Numbered from the stretch's first letter, positions 21,129 to 31,573 are shown. The stretch is DNA of 64,000 bases from Nitrospirae bacterium MYbinv3 (GCA_002753395.1 PEAB01000011.1:1-64000); one strand, 5' to 3'. Made by a program: numbers and translations. Notes: a model not told the origin generated them from the letters alone.

Positions 21129-22395
21129 CTTTGCCCTCTCTATGAAGCGAGTTTATGACAGTGGTGTTTTGTGCGGTAATTGAGCTCAATGTGCGCTTAT
21201 CAGTTAAATGACTCACCCTCTTACTATATTTCCTGGTCTTTCGACCTTCTTTCACGACTGGGGTGTGAGTCATAGAGGTCGCACCTTCTTTGTTGGCTAA
21301 CCTTATCTCTCCAGCCTCATGTCTATGTTTATGAGGTTTTGACTTTTTGGCGACAAGCGATTTATCCTTATGTTTGACTATTTCTACGTTGTCTGCCACA
21401 TCTCTTACCCTTCGATGGCGAGACTTTATATGACTTGATTTTTTCTTATGGTGTCCACTTTTTAACTTATGTACGGCTACATTATTTATGCGTTCATCGT
21501 TGATCTTGCTGTAATAGATAACAGGCTCGGTATTGGTAGAGGATATGTAGTAGCCCTTAGAGAGAACGTTTCTGGCGCTATGCCACAGAGCGCTTCTCTT
21601 GTTATCGCCCAATACAGCAGCAACGAGGGTACTGTCACCCCTTTCTGCTGCAAAGGCAAGACAGTGACGCGCCTCTTTGGTGTAGCCAGTCTTGCCGCCT
21701 ACCAGGTCATCATCTGACCAGAGTAACTTGTTTGTGTTTGCCACGGTTATAGCCTTACCATCTATGGAGGTGACGGTCTTGGTCTTTGTGTTGATGATGT
21801 CTTTGATCAGAGGGTAGCGCAGGGCCTCTTTCATTATAATGGCTAGATCGTAAGCAGTTATATACTGCCCTTCACCAGGCAGACCGTGAGGGTTTACATA
21901 CTTTGTGTCTCTTGCCCCAATGTGAGCCGCCCTTTTGTTCATCAACTGTACGAATTGCTCCTCACTGCCGGAGACTGCCTCTGCAAGCGCTACAGCAGCC
22001 CCATTGACTGACCTAACAAGCAGCAGATAAAGGAGGTCTTTGACGTAAAACCGATCACCCTCTCTAAGCGCTGCCGCAGAACAATACAGGTTTGATGCCT
22101 CTTTTGACACGGTAACGATCTCGTTTATGTTCACATTGTCCAAGACGACCATAGCTGTTACGAGTTTGGCAGTGCTTGCCGGGGGTTGCTTAAGGGTTGG
22201 GTTTTTGGCATATAATATTTTTTCGCTATCAACATCTATTATAACGGCTGACCTTGCTGTTATGGAGTTTGTGACGTCCTTTTTTATGCTACTTCCATAA
22301 GCTGAATTCGACATAAAGAAGAAGATAAACAATGACAACGAAACATAAATGCTGCCTACGCTAGATTTTCTGAACTTGTAATACACTTTTTCCAT
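21121..22395 (-). CDS. D-alanyl-D-alanine carboxypeptidase (S11-like) with long basic/His-rich C-terminal tail
   Basis: SxxK STAKLV, SVNGAA, KTGYT; 115-aa Lys/Arg/His-rich tail (21124-21468). Confidence 0.9.
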   Translation of the reverse strand: MEKVYYKFRKSSVGSIYVSLSLFIFFFMSNSAYGSSIKKDVTNSITARSAVIIDVDSEKILYAKNPTLKQPPASTAKLVTAMVVLDNVNINEIVTVSKEASNLYCSAAALREGDRFYVKDLLYLLLVRSVNGAAVALAEAVSGSEEQFVQLMNKRAAHIGARDTKYVNPHGLPGEGQYITAYDLAIIMKEALRYPLIKDIINTKTKTVTSIDGKAITVANTNKLLWSDDDLVGGKTGYTKEARHCLAFAAERGDSTLVAAVLGDNKRSALWHSARNVLSKGYYISSTNTEPVIYYSKINDERINNVAVHKLKSGHHKKKSSHIKSRHRRVRDVADNVEIVKHKDKSLVAKKSKPHKHRHEAGEIRLANKEGATSMTHTPVVKEGRKTRKYSKRVSHLTDKRTLSSITAQNTTVINSLHREGKDV

Positions 22396-22400
22396 AATTT

Positions 22401-23483
22401 TCACCTCAATTTGATAGTTGTTAGACTTAGTAAAGCAAGCATTATGCCAATGATCCAAAACCTGACAACGGTCTTTGGTTCGGCCCATCCCTTTAGCTCG
22501 AAATGGTGGTGTATAGGGGCCATCTTAAAGAGTCTTCGCCCTGTCATTTTAAAAGAAGCCACCTGTAGTATCACCGAAAGGGTCTCTATAACAAATATGC
22601 CACCTACTACCGCCAGAACGATCTCGTGCTTTGTTATCACGGCTAAAGTCCCCAGCGCTCCACCTAATCCTAAGGAGCCAACATCTCCCATAAACACCTC
22701 TGCAGGGTAGGTGTTGAACCACAAAAAGCCCAAAGACGCCCCTAACATAGCACCACAAAAGACGGTAAGTTCGCCTATATCTGTCCTGTACAAGATTTGC
22801 AAGTATTTCGCCAGCTCGGCATGGCCTGATATATAAACAAGAACGCCATTTGCAAATGTTGCGATGCCAACTAGACCAATTGCCAAACCATCGACGCCAT
22901 CCGTCAGATTAACGGCATTGGTTGAGCCAACAATTACAAACACCGCAAAGGGCACATAAAGTATAAACAAATCGATGAGCATCTTCTTAAAAAACGGTAT
23001 CACCAGGATTGTGCTGTACTGGTCAGATGGGTATAGGTACAGCGCCATGCTTATCAACAGAGATACAAGTATCTGAAGCCCAAACTTGTATCTGGCCTTT
23101 AGCCCCTTTGAGTTGCGTTTGGATACCTTGAGATAGTCGTCAATAAAGCCGATGACGCCAAAGCTCAACGTTGACAGTATCATTATCACTATGTACTTGT
23201 TGGCAAGGTTACCCCATAGCAGTACGGAGGTCAGTATGGAGATAAGTATCAATATGCCTCCCATTGTGGGTGTACCTGCCTTTGTCAGGTGGCTTTGCGG
23301 GCCGTCGTTTCGTATCTGCTGGGTCAGACTGATCTGTTTTAAAAACCTGATAACCAGAGGTCCAAGTGCAAAGGTTATCAATAGGGCAGTGATGACGGCA
23401 ATTGCCGTCCTAAACGTAATGTATCTAAATACGTTTAGGGGGGTGTATAGGTCATGCAGACTGTATAAAATATAATAAAGCAT
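22401..23483 (-). CDS. mraY: Phospho-N-acetylmuramoyl-pentapeptide-transferase
   Basis: GTPTMGGILIL; NAVNLTDGVDGLA; MGDVGSLGLGGALG; APIHHHFELKGW. Confidence 0.98.
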   Translation of the reverse strand: MLYYILYSLHDLYTPLNVFRYITFRTAIAVITALLITFALGPLVIRFLKQISLTQQIRNDGPQSHLTKAGTPTMGGILILISILTSVLLWGNLANKYIVIMILSTLSFGVIGFIDDYLKVSKRNSKGLKARYKFGLQILVSLLISMALYLYPSDQYSTILVIPFFKKMLIDLFILYVPFAVFVIVGSTNAVNLTDGVDGLAIGLVGIATFANGVLVYISGHAELAKYLQILYRTDIGELTVFCGAMLGASLGFLWFNTYPAEVFMGDVGSLGLGGALGTLAVITKHEIVLAVVGGIFVIETLSVILQVASFKMTGRRLFKMAPIHHHFELKGWAEPKTVVRFWIIGIMLALLSLTTIKLR

Positions 23484-23484
23484 C

Positions 23485-24900
23485 TTACTCCAATATAGTT
23501 TCCATTTTATTGCTTCTAGAACCTTTAATAAGGATAGCGTCGTCAACTGAGATAATGTCGTTGAGTATCTCCCTGGCAGATAGACAGTCCTTTGCGTGAT
23601 AGGCCTGACAACCCTCCCCTCTGTGATGGATGAACTCCTGTGTTGTTATCTTCATGGACTCCCCTACAGCGATTAGGACGTCAACAGGTAGTTGTGACAT
23701 CCATCTTCCTAACTCTGAGTGTTTTTCTTTGCTAAAGGGGCCAAGTTCGAGCATGTCTCCTACAACGGCTATTGCCCTGCTGGTCCTCAGTCTGACCAGC
23801 TCCTTAACTGCCTCCATCATCGAGGCCGGATTGGCGTTATAGACGTCATACAGCACCGTAGCGCCCCTGTGTTTTCTTATCTCTAATCTCATCGCTATGC
23901 CTTTAAACTCTGTAAGTGCCGCCAGTGCATCATCAACATCAACGCCCATCAGATGCCCTGCACAAAGAGCGGCCAGGGCGTTGTAGAGGTTAAATGCCCC
24001 TGCCACGTTGAGTACCATCTCTCTGACACCGCCATCTGGCAGTCTTACTTCAGCCCTTAAGGTGGGGGTGAGGTCGTCTTTCCCCATTGCCGCAGCTGGC
24101 CGCACCTCATTAATGATACGGGCAGTAATGTCTGCCCTACTGTGTAATGCATAAGTGATAACCCTCTTACGCATTGTGGAGGATAACTGGTTATTTTTGT
24201 CTAAGACCGCCTCCATGAGGAATCGGTCATCAGCATTTGCGATCAACCCCATTGCGCTGTCCATCAATTCGAGTTTTCCAGCCCTAACCGATTCAATACT
24301 GCCAAAGCCCTCAAGGTGCCCTGGGCCAATGTTTGTTATAATGCCAATATCCGGTGAGGCTATCTCGCACAATTGCTGTATATCCCCTCTCCTGCTAGCC
24401 CCCATCTCCAGGACGGCAACATCATGTCTGTCCATACTGGTGAGGGTCAGAGGCAGGCCGATGTGATTATTCAGATTACCTTTGGTCTTTAATACCATAA
24501 AACGTTTCTCAAGCACACGCGCGGTCATCTCCTTTGTCGTGGTCTTACCGTTTGTGCCTGTGATGCCTATGACATTCAGGGCAGTCTTGACCCTAAGATG
24601 CCTTGCAAGTGACTGAAGCGTTCTTAAGGTGTCATCAACGGTAATAATCGTGCTGCCAGCTTGTACGTTTTGCTGTTGTGCGTAGTCTCTTGTGATGACT
24701 GCCCCGTGTGTCCTTGTCAGTGCGTCGTTTACAAAAACAGCGCCATCAACGTTTTGACCCTTAAGGGCAACAAACAGCTCACCCCGCTGTATGCTTCTTG
24801 TGTCAATGGAGACGGCATCAAAGGTGGTGTTTGCCCCTCCATTGCTTGACGAGACGGTCGCCGTCGGATCAGAGTCTAATATGTCGAGCACTGAGAACAT
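23485..24900 (-). CDS. murF: UDP-MurNAc-tripeptide--D-Ala-D-Ala ligase
   Basis: SIDTRSIQRGELFVALKG; ITGTNGKTTTKEM; YDVYNANPASM. Confidence 0.97.
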   Translation of the reverse strand: MFSVLDILDSDPTATVSSSNGGANTTFDAVSIDTRSIQRGELFVALKGQNVDGAVFVNDALTRTHGAVITRDYAQQQNVQAGSTIITVDDTLRTLQSLARHLRVKTALNVIGITGTNGKTTTKEMTARVLEKRFMVLKTKGNLNNHIGLPLTLTSMDRHDVAVLEMGASRRGDIQQLCEIASPDIGIITNIGPGHLEGFGSIESVRAGKLELMDSAMGLIANADDRFLMEAVLDKNNQLSSTMRKRVITYALHSRADITARIINEVRPAAAMGKDDLTPTLRAEVRLPDGGVREMVLNVAGAFNLYNALAALCAGHLMGVDVDDALAALTEFKGIAMRLEIRKHRGATVLYDVYNANPASMMEAVKELVRLRTSRAIAVVGDMLELGPFSKEKHSELGRWMSQLPVDVLIAVGESMKITTQEFIHHRGEGCQAYHAKDCLSAREILNDIISVDDAILIKGSRSNKMETILE

Positions 24901-24903
24901 ATC

Positions 24904-26430
24904 TTATAACTGCCCCACTGCACTACCGTTACACCGTTTTCGTAAAAACCTGAGCGCTGTCTCTCTATCGTTAAAAGGATATCGCACGCCCTTGATCTCC
25001 TGGTAGTTTTCGTGTCCCTTGCCTGCTATCAGGACGATATCTCCTTTTTCTGCTATGTAAATGCCCTTCTCTATTGCCTTGATCCTGTCAGGTTCAACAT
25101 CGTACTTACCCTCCGTGCCGGCCTCGATCTGGGCAATGATACCGAGTGTGTCTTCATGTCGTGGATTGTCTGAGGTTATGATTGTAAAGTCGCTCAGTGT
25201 TGTTGCGATCTTACCCATTGCCGGTCTCTTGCCGGTGTCACGGTTGCCGCCGCAGCCAAAGATAGTGATAATCTTACCTGTCCGATGACGTAACGGAGAA
25301 TCTCCATCAATAAACATCCTTCGTACACCCAGCAGCAGGCTCCTTAAGGCATCATCGGTATGGGCATAGTCGATAAATACGAAGAAGTCCTGACCACAAT
25401 CCACCGGTTCAAACCTGCCTTTTACCTCCCTGAGTTCCGATATCCCCCTCAGTATTACATCAATCGGGATGTTGAGGGCAAGGCCAGATGCAAAAGCAGC
25501 GAGTATGTTGTAGACGTTGACGTAGCCGCGCAGGTTTGACTCTACCCTGTATGACTCGCCGCCGTGCCTGATGCGAAAGTCCAATCCTCCAATCGTCCGC
25601 TCTATATCAGAGGCGATAAGGTCAGCGCTGCTAGTGATACCGTAGGAGAGGACGTTTCTTGACAGTCCCTTGAGTTCTTTTAATAGAGTCTGTCCGTAGA
25701 CGTCGTCAACGTTGATGATTGATACGGCCTCTGGCTTGAGGAGCGCAGTAAAGAGTCTCTTCTTGGCGTTAAAATAGCTCTCCATGTCCTTATGGTAATC
25801 CAGGTGATCCCTTGTCAGATTGGTAAACACTGCCACGTTAAATTCGTTTGCGTCGACTCGTCTTTGTGCCAGGGCGTGTGAGGAGACCTCGGTTACCACG
25901 CACTGACAACCCTCGTCGTACATCTTCTTGAGATACCTCTGAAACTCCGGCGCCTCAGGCGTTGTGTGTGAAGTGCTAAAACTCTCGCTGCCGATCATGT
26001 TATGGATAGTTCCGATGAGACCGGTCTTTCTGTTGTCTGCCTCAAGGATTGATTTGATGATATAACTGGTAGTGGTCTTTCCATTCGTCCCAGTGATGCC
26101 AATCAGCTGTAGTTTCTTTGCAGGCTCCCCGTAGTAGCAGGCAGCAGTATAAGCCAGGACCTGACGCACATCCTGTACCTTGACCATCATGACGTTCTTG
26201 TGATTTAGGAGTTTGGTGTCTATATCGTTTTCGTAGACGACAGCTTGGGCGCCCTTTTCAATAGCCTGAGCTATAAAAGAGTGACCATCGGAGTGTTCTC
26301 CTTTGATAGCAAAGAACATGCCACCATCTACGACACTCCGTGAGTCGTATGATATGCCGCTGACTGCTCCGTTAACTTTGCCAGTGAGCTTCACTACGTT
26401 TAACCTATTGATGACTTCAGTTATGTTCAT
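24904..26430 (-). CDS. murE: UDP-MurNAc-L-Ala-D-Glu meso-DAP ligase
   Basis: ISYDSRSVVDGGMFFAIKG; ITGTNGKTTTSYI; TSDNPRHED motif (DAP-type DNPR). Confidence 0.97.
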   Translation of the reverse strand: MNITEVINRLNVVKLTGKVNGAVSGISYDSRSVVDGGMFFAIKGEHSDGHSFIAQAIEKGAQAVVYENDIDTKLLNHKNVMMVKVQDVRQVLAYTAACYYGEPAKKLQLIGITGTNGKTTTSYIIKSILEADNRKTGLIGTIHNMIGSESFSTSHTTPEAPEFQRYLKKMYDEGCQCVVTEVSSHALAQRRVDANEFNVAVFTNLTRDHLDYHKDMESYFNAKKRLFTALLKPEAVSIINVDDVYGQTLLKELKGLSRNVLSYGITSSADLIASDIERTIGGLDFRIRHGGESYRVESNLRGYVNVYNILAAFASGLALNIPIDVILRGISELREVKGRFEPVDCGQDFFVFIDYAHTDDALRSLLLGVRRMFIDGDSPLRHRTGKIITIFGCGGNRDTGKRPAMGKIATTLSDFTIITSDNPRHEDTLGIIAQIEAGTEGKYDVEPDRIKAIEKGIYIAEKGDIVLIAGKGHENYQEIKGVRYPFNDRETALRFLRKRCNGSAVGQL

Positions 26431-26475
26431 CTTGTCTCTATGAATTTCCTAACATTGTAAGCCGTCAATGATGGC

Positions 26476-28236
26476 TCAGTTTAATTTCCAAGGGTTTGAC
26501 GCCCCAGGCATTTCCTTAGATTCTTCCTTATTAACAACAAGTATGTTCTTTTTTAGTTTATCTTCTTTGTCGTCCTTTGGGATGTTTAGATAGGTAAGGG
26601 ATTTCTCGGCTATATTCTTAAATACAGGCGCTGCAACCAAACCGCCGTATATCTGCCCACGCGGCTTCCAGACAACCACGATAAGGGAAAAGACGGGTTT
26701 ATCAGCCGGCACAAAACCCACAAACGAACTGATGTAGTCGGTACCTGAATACCTGCCAATGCTCTTGTCAAACATCTGAGCGGTACCGGTCTTACCTGCC
26801 ACTGCGTTGCCGTCAACTGTGGCAAACGTAGCTGTACCTCCCTCCTGGGTAACCATCTTGAGTGCCTCTGTAACTATTCCTGTAGTTTCCTTAGATATTA
26901 GTTGTTTTTTCTTTGCCTCACTCCAGTATTTTATGGTCTTGCCCTCTGGTGTTATAATACCCTTTACGATGTGAGGTAAGACACTATAACCTCCATTTGC
27001 AACAATGGAGTAGGCAGTTACCATTTGAAGTGGGGTTACAGCTACCTCCTGTCCTATGGGGATTGCCCCGATAGAGGTGCCTGACCACTTCTCTGGCTTT
27101 CTGATCCAACCTGTTACCTCCCCTGGCAGATCGAGATCTGTCTTGCTGCCAAAACCAAACATCTTGACATACTTGTAAAGTCTTTGCTTTCCAAGCCTTT
27201 GAGCGAGTTTTATGGTCCCCACGTTAGAGGACTTCTGGATCACCTCCATAAAGGTAAGAACGCCGTGAGGGTGTGCATCTCTGACCCTCTTATGTCCTAT
27301 CTCTATGAATCCGCCCTGGCAGTCTATAAGCTCATCTGGTCTTGTAAGTTTCTCCTCTAAAACCCCCGTTGCTGTGACTATCTTAAATGTTGAACCTGGC
27401 TCGTATACATCGGTCATCGCCCTGTTGCGCCGCGTCTCAGGAGGATACTTGCCGGGGTTGTTGAGGTCATACGTTGGACGATTGGCAAGGGCCAGAATCT
27501 CACCCGTATACGGGTCCATCATCACAGCAGTAGCTGAGGCTGCCTTCCACTTCTCCATCGCTGCATCAAGCTCTGACTCTACTATATATTGAAGACCCTG
27601 ATCTATCGTGAGCACAACTGAGTTGCCTATCTTTTCACTCTCACTGGCTGTATAAAAGATGTTTCCCCTGGCGTCTCTCTCTACGAAATACTTACCTCCA
27701 GATTTACTCAGGTCGTTATTGTATTTCGACTCAACGCCCTCTAACCCTTTGTTGTCCAGGTCTACGAAACCTATTACATGCGAGGCCAGTTGACCCATCG
27801 TGTAGTACCGTTTTGGCTCTGGCAAGAAGCCTATGCCGTTTAGTTTGAGTTTCTCTATCTTTGCCGTCTCTTCAAGAGGTACCTTTCTCTTTAGCCACAC
27901 AAAGTTCTTATCTCCTTTTATTACGTGCAAGAGGTTGTTATAATCAAGGTTTATTATCTGTGACATTTCATATAGCTTATCCTCATCTCCGCCGAAGTTT
28001 AGCTTATCTAAATATACAGAGCTATGTTCGAGGTTAACGGCAAGACGCCTGCCTAGCCTGTCCAGGATCATACCGCGCCGCACCTGTATTGCAACCTCAG
28101 CGGTTGTCTGGGTCTCGGATTTCCTTGCAAGACGCTCGTGCTTTATAACCATCAAGTCAAACAGCCGCACGATTACAGCTGAAAAACCAAAGAATATAAG
28201 CATGTAAATCAGTAGAATACGTCTTTTCTTTAACAT
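26476..28236 (-). CDS. ftsI: Peptidoglycan transpeptidase FtsI/PBP
   Basis: EPGSTFKI (SxxK), SSN, KTGTAQ; dcw position. Confidence 0.96.
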   Translation of the reverse strand: MLKKRRILLIYMLIFFGFSAVIVRLFDLMVIKHERLARKSETQTTAEVAIQVRRGMILDRLGRRLAVNLEHSSVYLDKLNFGGDEDKLYEMSQIINLDYNNLLHVIKGDKNFVWLKRKVPLEETAKIEKLKLNGIGFLPEPKRYYTMGQLASHVIGFVDLDNKGLEGVESKYNNDLSKSGGKYFVERDARGNIFYTASESEKIGNSVVLTIDQGLQYIVESELDAAMEKWKAASATAVMMDPYTGEILALANRPTYDLNNPGKYPPETRRNRAMTDVYEPGSTFKIVTATGVLEEKLTRPDELIDCQGGFIEIGHKRVRDAHPHGVLTFMEVIQKSSNVGTIKLAQRLGKQRLYKYVKMFGFGSKTDLDLPGEVTGWIRKPEKWSGTSIGAIPIGQEVAVTPLQMVTAYSIVANGGYSVLPHIVKGIITPEGKTIKYWSEAKKKQLISKETTGIVTEALKMVTQEGGTATFATVDGNAVAGKTGTAQMFDKSIGRYSGTDYISSFVGFVPADKPVFSLIVVVWKPRGQIYGGLVAAPVFKNIAEKSLTYLNIPKDDKEDKLKKNILVVNKEESKEMPGASNPWKLN

Positions 28237-28277
28237 TGTCCGTACTTACTCCCTGTTGTCATACGAAAAATATATTC

Positions 28278-28574
28278 CTAACTTTTTTCTTTAATGTAGA
28301 TAATCTTATTTCTATCTGGGAAATCAAACCCCATCTTCTTTATTGCCAAGTGGTCTATGTTGGTTATGGAAAGCAGGTTGTCCTTTTTAGCTATAAGGTT
28401 TCTCTGCTCTTTCATAAGTTGGTAGTGCCGTTGTTGAAGGTTACCTAATCTGTATTGAAGCGACTTGATACTTGACCTGAGCCATACGGTAAAAAATATA
28501 CTACCTACTATCAACAACGCACCAAGCAGCATTAGTACGTTGCCAATTAGTTCATGCCTTCTGTCATGGAGCAT
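28278..28574 (-). CDS. ftsL: FtsL-like septum protein
   Basis: 98 aa, single TM plus coiled coil, between rsmH and ftsI. Confidence 0.75.
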   Translation of the reverse strand: MLHDRRHELIGNVLMLLGALLIVGSIFFTVWLRSSIKSLQYRLGNLQQRHYQLMKEQRNLIAKKDNLLSITNIDHLAIKKMGFDFPDRNKIIYIKEKS

Positions 28575-29473
28575 TGTCTGATACCTCCCCTTAATTTGGC
28601 GCTTCTTGATGATGGATTATCTCTTATCTCCAAAAGCCCTGGTGTTACCGGTTTTTTCGTAAGTACCTTAAACATACCGTTGCTCTGCATCTGTTTAAAG
28701 AAAAACTTGACAATTCTATCTTCAAGTGAATTATAGGAAATAACGCATAACCTACCGTCTTTATTCAACAATTTAGGGCAGTCATCCAGACAGCGCGTAA
28801 GAGTGGCTAACTCGTCGTTTACAAAGATCCTTAGCGCCTGAAACGTCTTTGTTGCTGGGTGTCTCTTTCTGTACCCTCGGCACTGGGCGGCCACGATTGT
28901 AGCCAGCTCCTTGCAAGTATTGATTGCATGTCTCTTTCTCTCTGTAACGATTGCCTTTGCAATTGCCCTGTATCTGCTCTCTTCTCCGTATTGCAGGATT
29001 ATCTCCTCAAGTTTCTCTTGTCTGAAGTTGTTAACAACATCCCACGCACTCAGTGGCCGTGCATTTTGTAACATACCTCTGTCCATCCTCATATCCAGGG
29101 GATAGTCGGAGTTAAAGCTAAACCCTCGCTCATCGTCCTTGACCTGAACCATGCACATCCCTAAATCCAATAAGATTGCATCTACCCTGTCGTATCCTAA
29201 TCCTCTGACGGCGCCGTATATATTGCTAAAGTCTTCCTTCAATATAGTTATGGTATCACACGATATATCCTCATTAAACCGCTGTCTTGCAGCGCTTACT
29301 GCCTTGGCGTCCTTGTCCAGACTTATGAGCCTGCCATGAGGTCCAAGCCTCTGGAGGATTGCCTCGCTGTGCCCTCCCATACCTAGAGTAGCATCAACGT
29401 AGACGCCATCTCCGGTTATGTTAAGAAGCTCCATCACCTCGTGTAACAAAACCGGTTTGTGATAAAGACACAT
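28547..29473 (-). CDS. rsmH: 16S rRNA m4C1402 methyltransferase RsmH (MraW)
   Basis: HKPVLLHEVMELL; DATLGMGGHSEAIL; LLDLGMCMVQVKDDERGFSF. Confidence 0.97.
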   Translation of the reverse strand: MCLYHKPVLLHEVMELLNITGDGVYVDATLGMGGHSEAILQRLGPHGRLISLDKDAKAVSAARQRFNEDISCDTITILKEDFSNIYGAVRGLGYDRVDAILLDLGMCMVQVKDDERGFSFNSDYPLDMRMDRGMLQNARPLSAWDVVNNFRQEKLEEIILQYGEESRYRAIAKAIVTERKRHAINTCKELATIVAAQCRGYRKRHPATKTFQALRIFVNDELATLTRCLDDCPKLLNKDGRLCVISYNSLEDRIVKFFFKQMQSNGMFKVLTKKPVTPGLLEIRDNPSSRSAKLRGGIRQCSMTEGMN

Positions 29474-29488
29474 CTTATATCCTTTCCC

Positions 29489-29947
29489 TTATATGCCGAG
29501 ACTTGCCAGCTCTGTTTCATATTGCTTGATCTCACCATTGACGGGTCTAAATATCTTCTCCCACTTTTGTCTTTCCCACATCTCAATCCTGTCGCTCAGC
29601 CCCGTCAGTACGACCTCGCCATTTACAGTTATACTGGTCTCTTCCCTTAGTATGGGGGGGATGACGACCCTCCCGTGTCTATCGAATTCGCTTTCACAGG
29701 CTGAGCCTATCACCTTTCTCATAAAGTACTTTACAGCCTCGTTAGACCTTGGCAGAGTGCTTACTTTCCTCATCAGAGCCTCCCATTCCATGTCGGGAAA
29801 TATCTGAAGGCACTCATCGCTTACGGCACAGGTTATGTAAATCTTGTTACCGTAAGCGCTTTTTATGACGTCTCTGAATTGGGCTGGGATAACAATCCTG
29901 CCTTTTTCGTCGACCCTTAAATTATGTCTACCGTAAAATCCTGCCAC
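29489..29947 (-). CDS. mraZ: Transcriptional regulator MraZ (start revised to GTG 29947)
   Basis: LRVDEKGRIVIPAQFRDV and FDRHGRVVIPPILRE AbrB-like repeats; track start 29968 overlaps the predicted -10 box. Confidence 0.93.
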   Translation of the reverse strand: MAGFYGRHNLRVDEKGRIVIPAQFRDVIKSAYGNKIYITCAVSDECLQIFPDMEWEALMRKVSTLPRSNEAVKYFMRKVIGSACESEFDRHGRVVIPPILREETSITVNGEVVLTGLSDRIEMWERQKWEKIFRPVNGEIKQYETELASLGI

Positions 29948-29968
29948 TAGACAACCACATTGATCCAC

Positions 29969-29996
29969 TTTATACCACTTAGCAGGTCGCTGTCAA
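29969..29996 (-). promoter_or_regulatory. Predicted sigma70 promoter of the dcw cluster
   Basis: TTGACA (29996-29991), 16-bp spacer, TATAAA (29974-29969). Confidence 0.7.
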
Positions 29997-30331
29997 GAAA
30001 AAAATTTGTTTATAAAATGTTACTTAATAAATGCTCAATATTTACTTTAAGATTTGTCCTTGTTTTATAGAGGTATTAAGGGTGGTGTTTTTGGTGAGAG
30101 CTGAAAAATCGGGGCTTTTTTAAGGTGCAAAAGTTGGGGTTACATCGAGGTATCTTCATGTTGTGGCATGTCAATTGCATGACTAACATGTGCGCAAAAC
30201 ACCTTGTTGCCATCTAACTTTTGGATCCAGAAACCTGTCTTGAAGAGTTTATGGTATAGACCTCCGAACAAAAACATCCGCATGAACCATACCAACTGTC
30301 AGATACGTCCCTCTTTTTCTCAAAAATCCTA

Positions 30332-30361
30332 GGATAAAGGGGTTTGTTGTCCCCTTTATCC
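30332..30361 (-). terminator. Hairpin downstream of flagellin
   Basis: GGATAAAGGGG-N8-CCCCTTTATCC followed on the minus strand by taggattttt. Confidence 0.65.
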
Positions 30362-30383
30362 ATATTGATTATAGTAGGGAGGG

Positions 30384-31421
30384 CTACTTTAACAAACTCA
30401 GTACGTTCTGTGGGAGAGTATTTGCCTGGGCGAGGACTGACATGCCTGCTTGCTGGAGGATCATATACTTGGTCATGTTTGCTGTCTCTTGAGCAAAGTC
30501 AGCGTCTAATATCCTGGATCTCGCCGCATATGTTGTCTCAATAACGTTATCAAGGTTTCTGATGATAGCCTCAAACTGATTAGCCTTTGCGCCCATCTTA
30601 GCTTTTTCACTTAGTATAATATTCAAGGATCCATCAACAATTGCTATGGTGTTGGAGGCCTGTGAGTTCCATACTACGTTACCAGCGGAATCCAGTGAGC
30701 CGGCAACCTTAAGGGAGGCTAATCCTGTATATGATATTGATCCACCCATACCACCATTGGCGGTGTCGCTCCATGTCGCTGCTGCCCCTGAGCCATCTCT
30801 GAATAAACCGTTACCCACACCCGGTGTGTAGGCTGTTGTGGTGGCCGTGTGTATATCGGCCAGATACATTAATCCGCCATTTTTACCAGTTGGAGAAAAT
30901 GTTACGCCACCAAGTGCATCGGTGTTTAGTGATGACAGTCTAAAAGAGACTGACGGGTCTGATGCAGAATAGCTTACGTGTATACGTGATTGAAACGTAC
31001 CGGAGAGCAGCTTTCTGTCATTGAACTTGGCCTGCTCGGAGATCCTGCCTATCTCTTCGACAAGGGCATTGATCTCACTCTGCATGAATGATACGTCAGT
31101 TGTACCGTACTGACCACTCATGGCCTGTACTGCAAGCTCTCTGATCCTCTGAAGGTTATTGATTATCTCATCCATTGCGCCTTCTGCCGTCTGTGCCATC
31201 GACAATGGTTCTGCTGCATTCCTCGATGCTACCGTAAGACCTCTTACCTGTGTGGTCATCCTCGTGGATATTGCCAACCCAGCCGCATCGTCCTTTGCCG
31301 AGTTAATACGTAGGCCGGATGACAGTCTCTGCATAGTCTCCTGTAACGGAGTCTGCGACCTTCTCAGATTTCTCTGAGCATTAAGTGACATAATATTAGT
31401 GTTAATTGAAAAACCTGCCAT
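30384..31421 (-). CDS. fliC: Flagellin
   Basis: INTNIMSLNAQRNL..., RLSSGLRINSAKDDAAGLAIS; C-terminal ...AQANTLPQNVLSLLK. Confidence 0.97.
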   Translation of the reverse strand: MAGFSINTNIMSLNAQRNLRRSQTPLQETMQRLSSGLRINSAKDDAAGLAISTRMTTQVRGLTVASRNAAEPLSMAQTAEGAMDEIINNLQRIRELAVQAMSGQYGTTDVSFMQSEINALVEEIGRISEQAKFNDRKLLSGTFQSRIHVSYSASDPSVSFRLSSLNTDALGGVTFSPTGKNGGLMYLADIHTATTTAYTPGVGNGLFRDGSGAAATWSDTANGGMGGSISYTGLASLKVAGSLDSAGNVVWNSQASNTIAIVDGSLNIILSEKAKMGAKANQFEAIIRNLDNVIETTYAARSRILDADFAQETANMTKYMILQQAGMSVLAQANTLPQNVLSLLK

Positions 31422-31553
31422 ATTACACCTCCATGTATTGTTTGAACTTAGATAATCTATTATCTATCTTTGGTTGTCTACAACAACTCATCAACATAAA
31501 TTCCCTCGTTAGTTTGTTTTTTTAAAGCCAGTTTAAATTAAACTGATTATGAT

Positions 31554-31573
31554 GTTTGCAACTGTCATGCCAA
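31554..31573 (-). promoter_or_regulatory. Predicted sigma54 (-24/-12) promoter for flagellin
   Basis: TTGGCATGACAGTTGCAAAC: GG-N10-GC spacing, about 130 bp upstream of the flagellin start. Confidence 0.65.
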
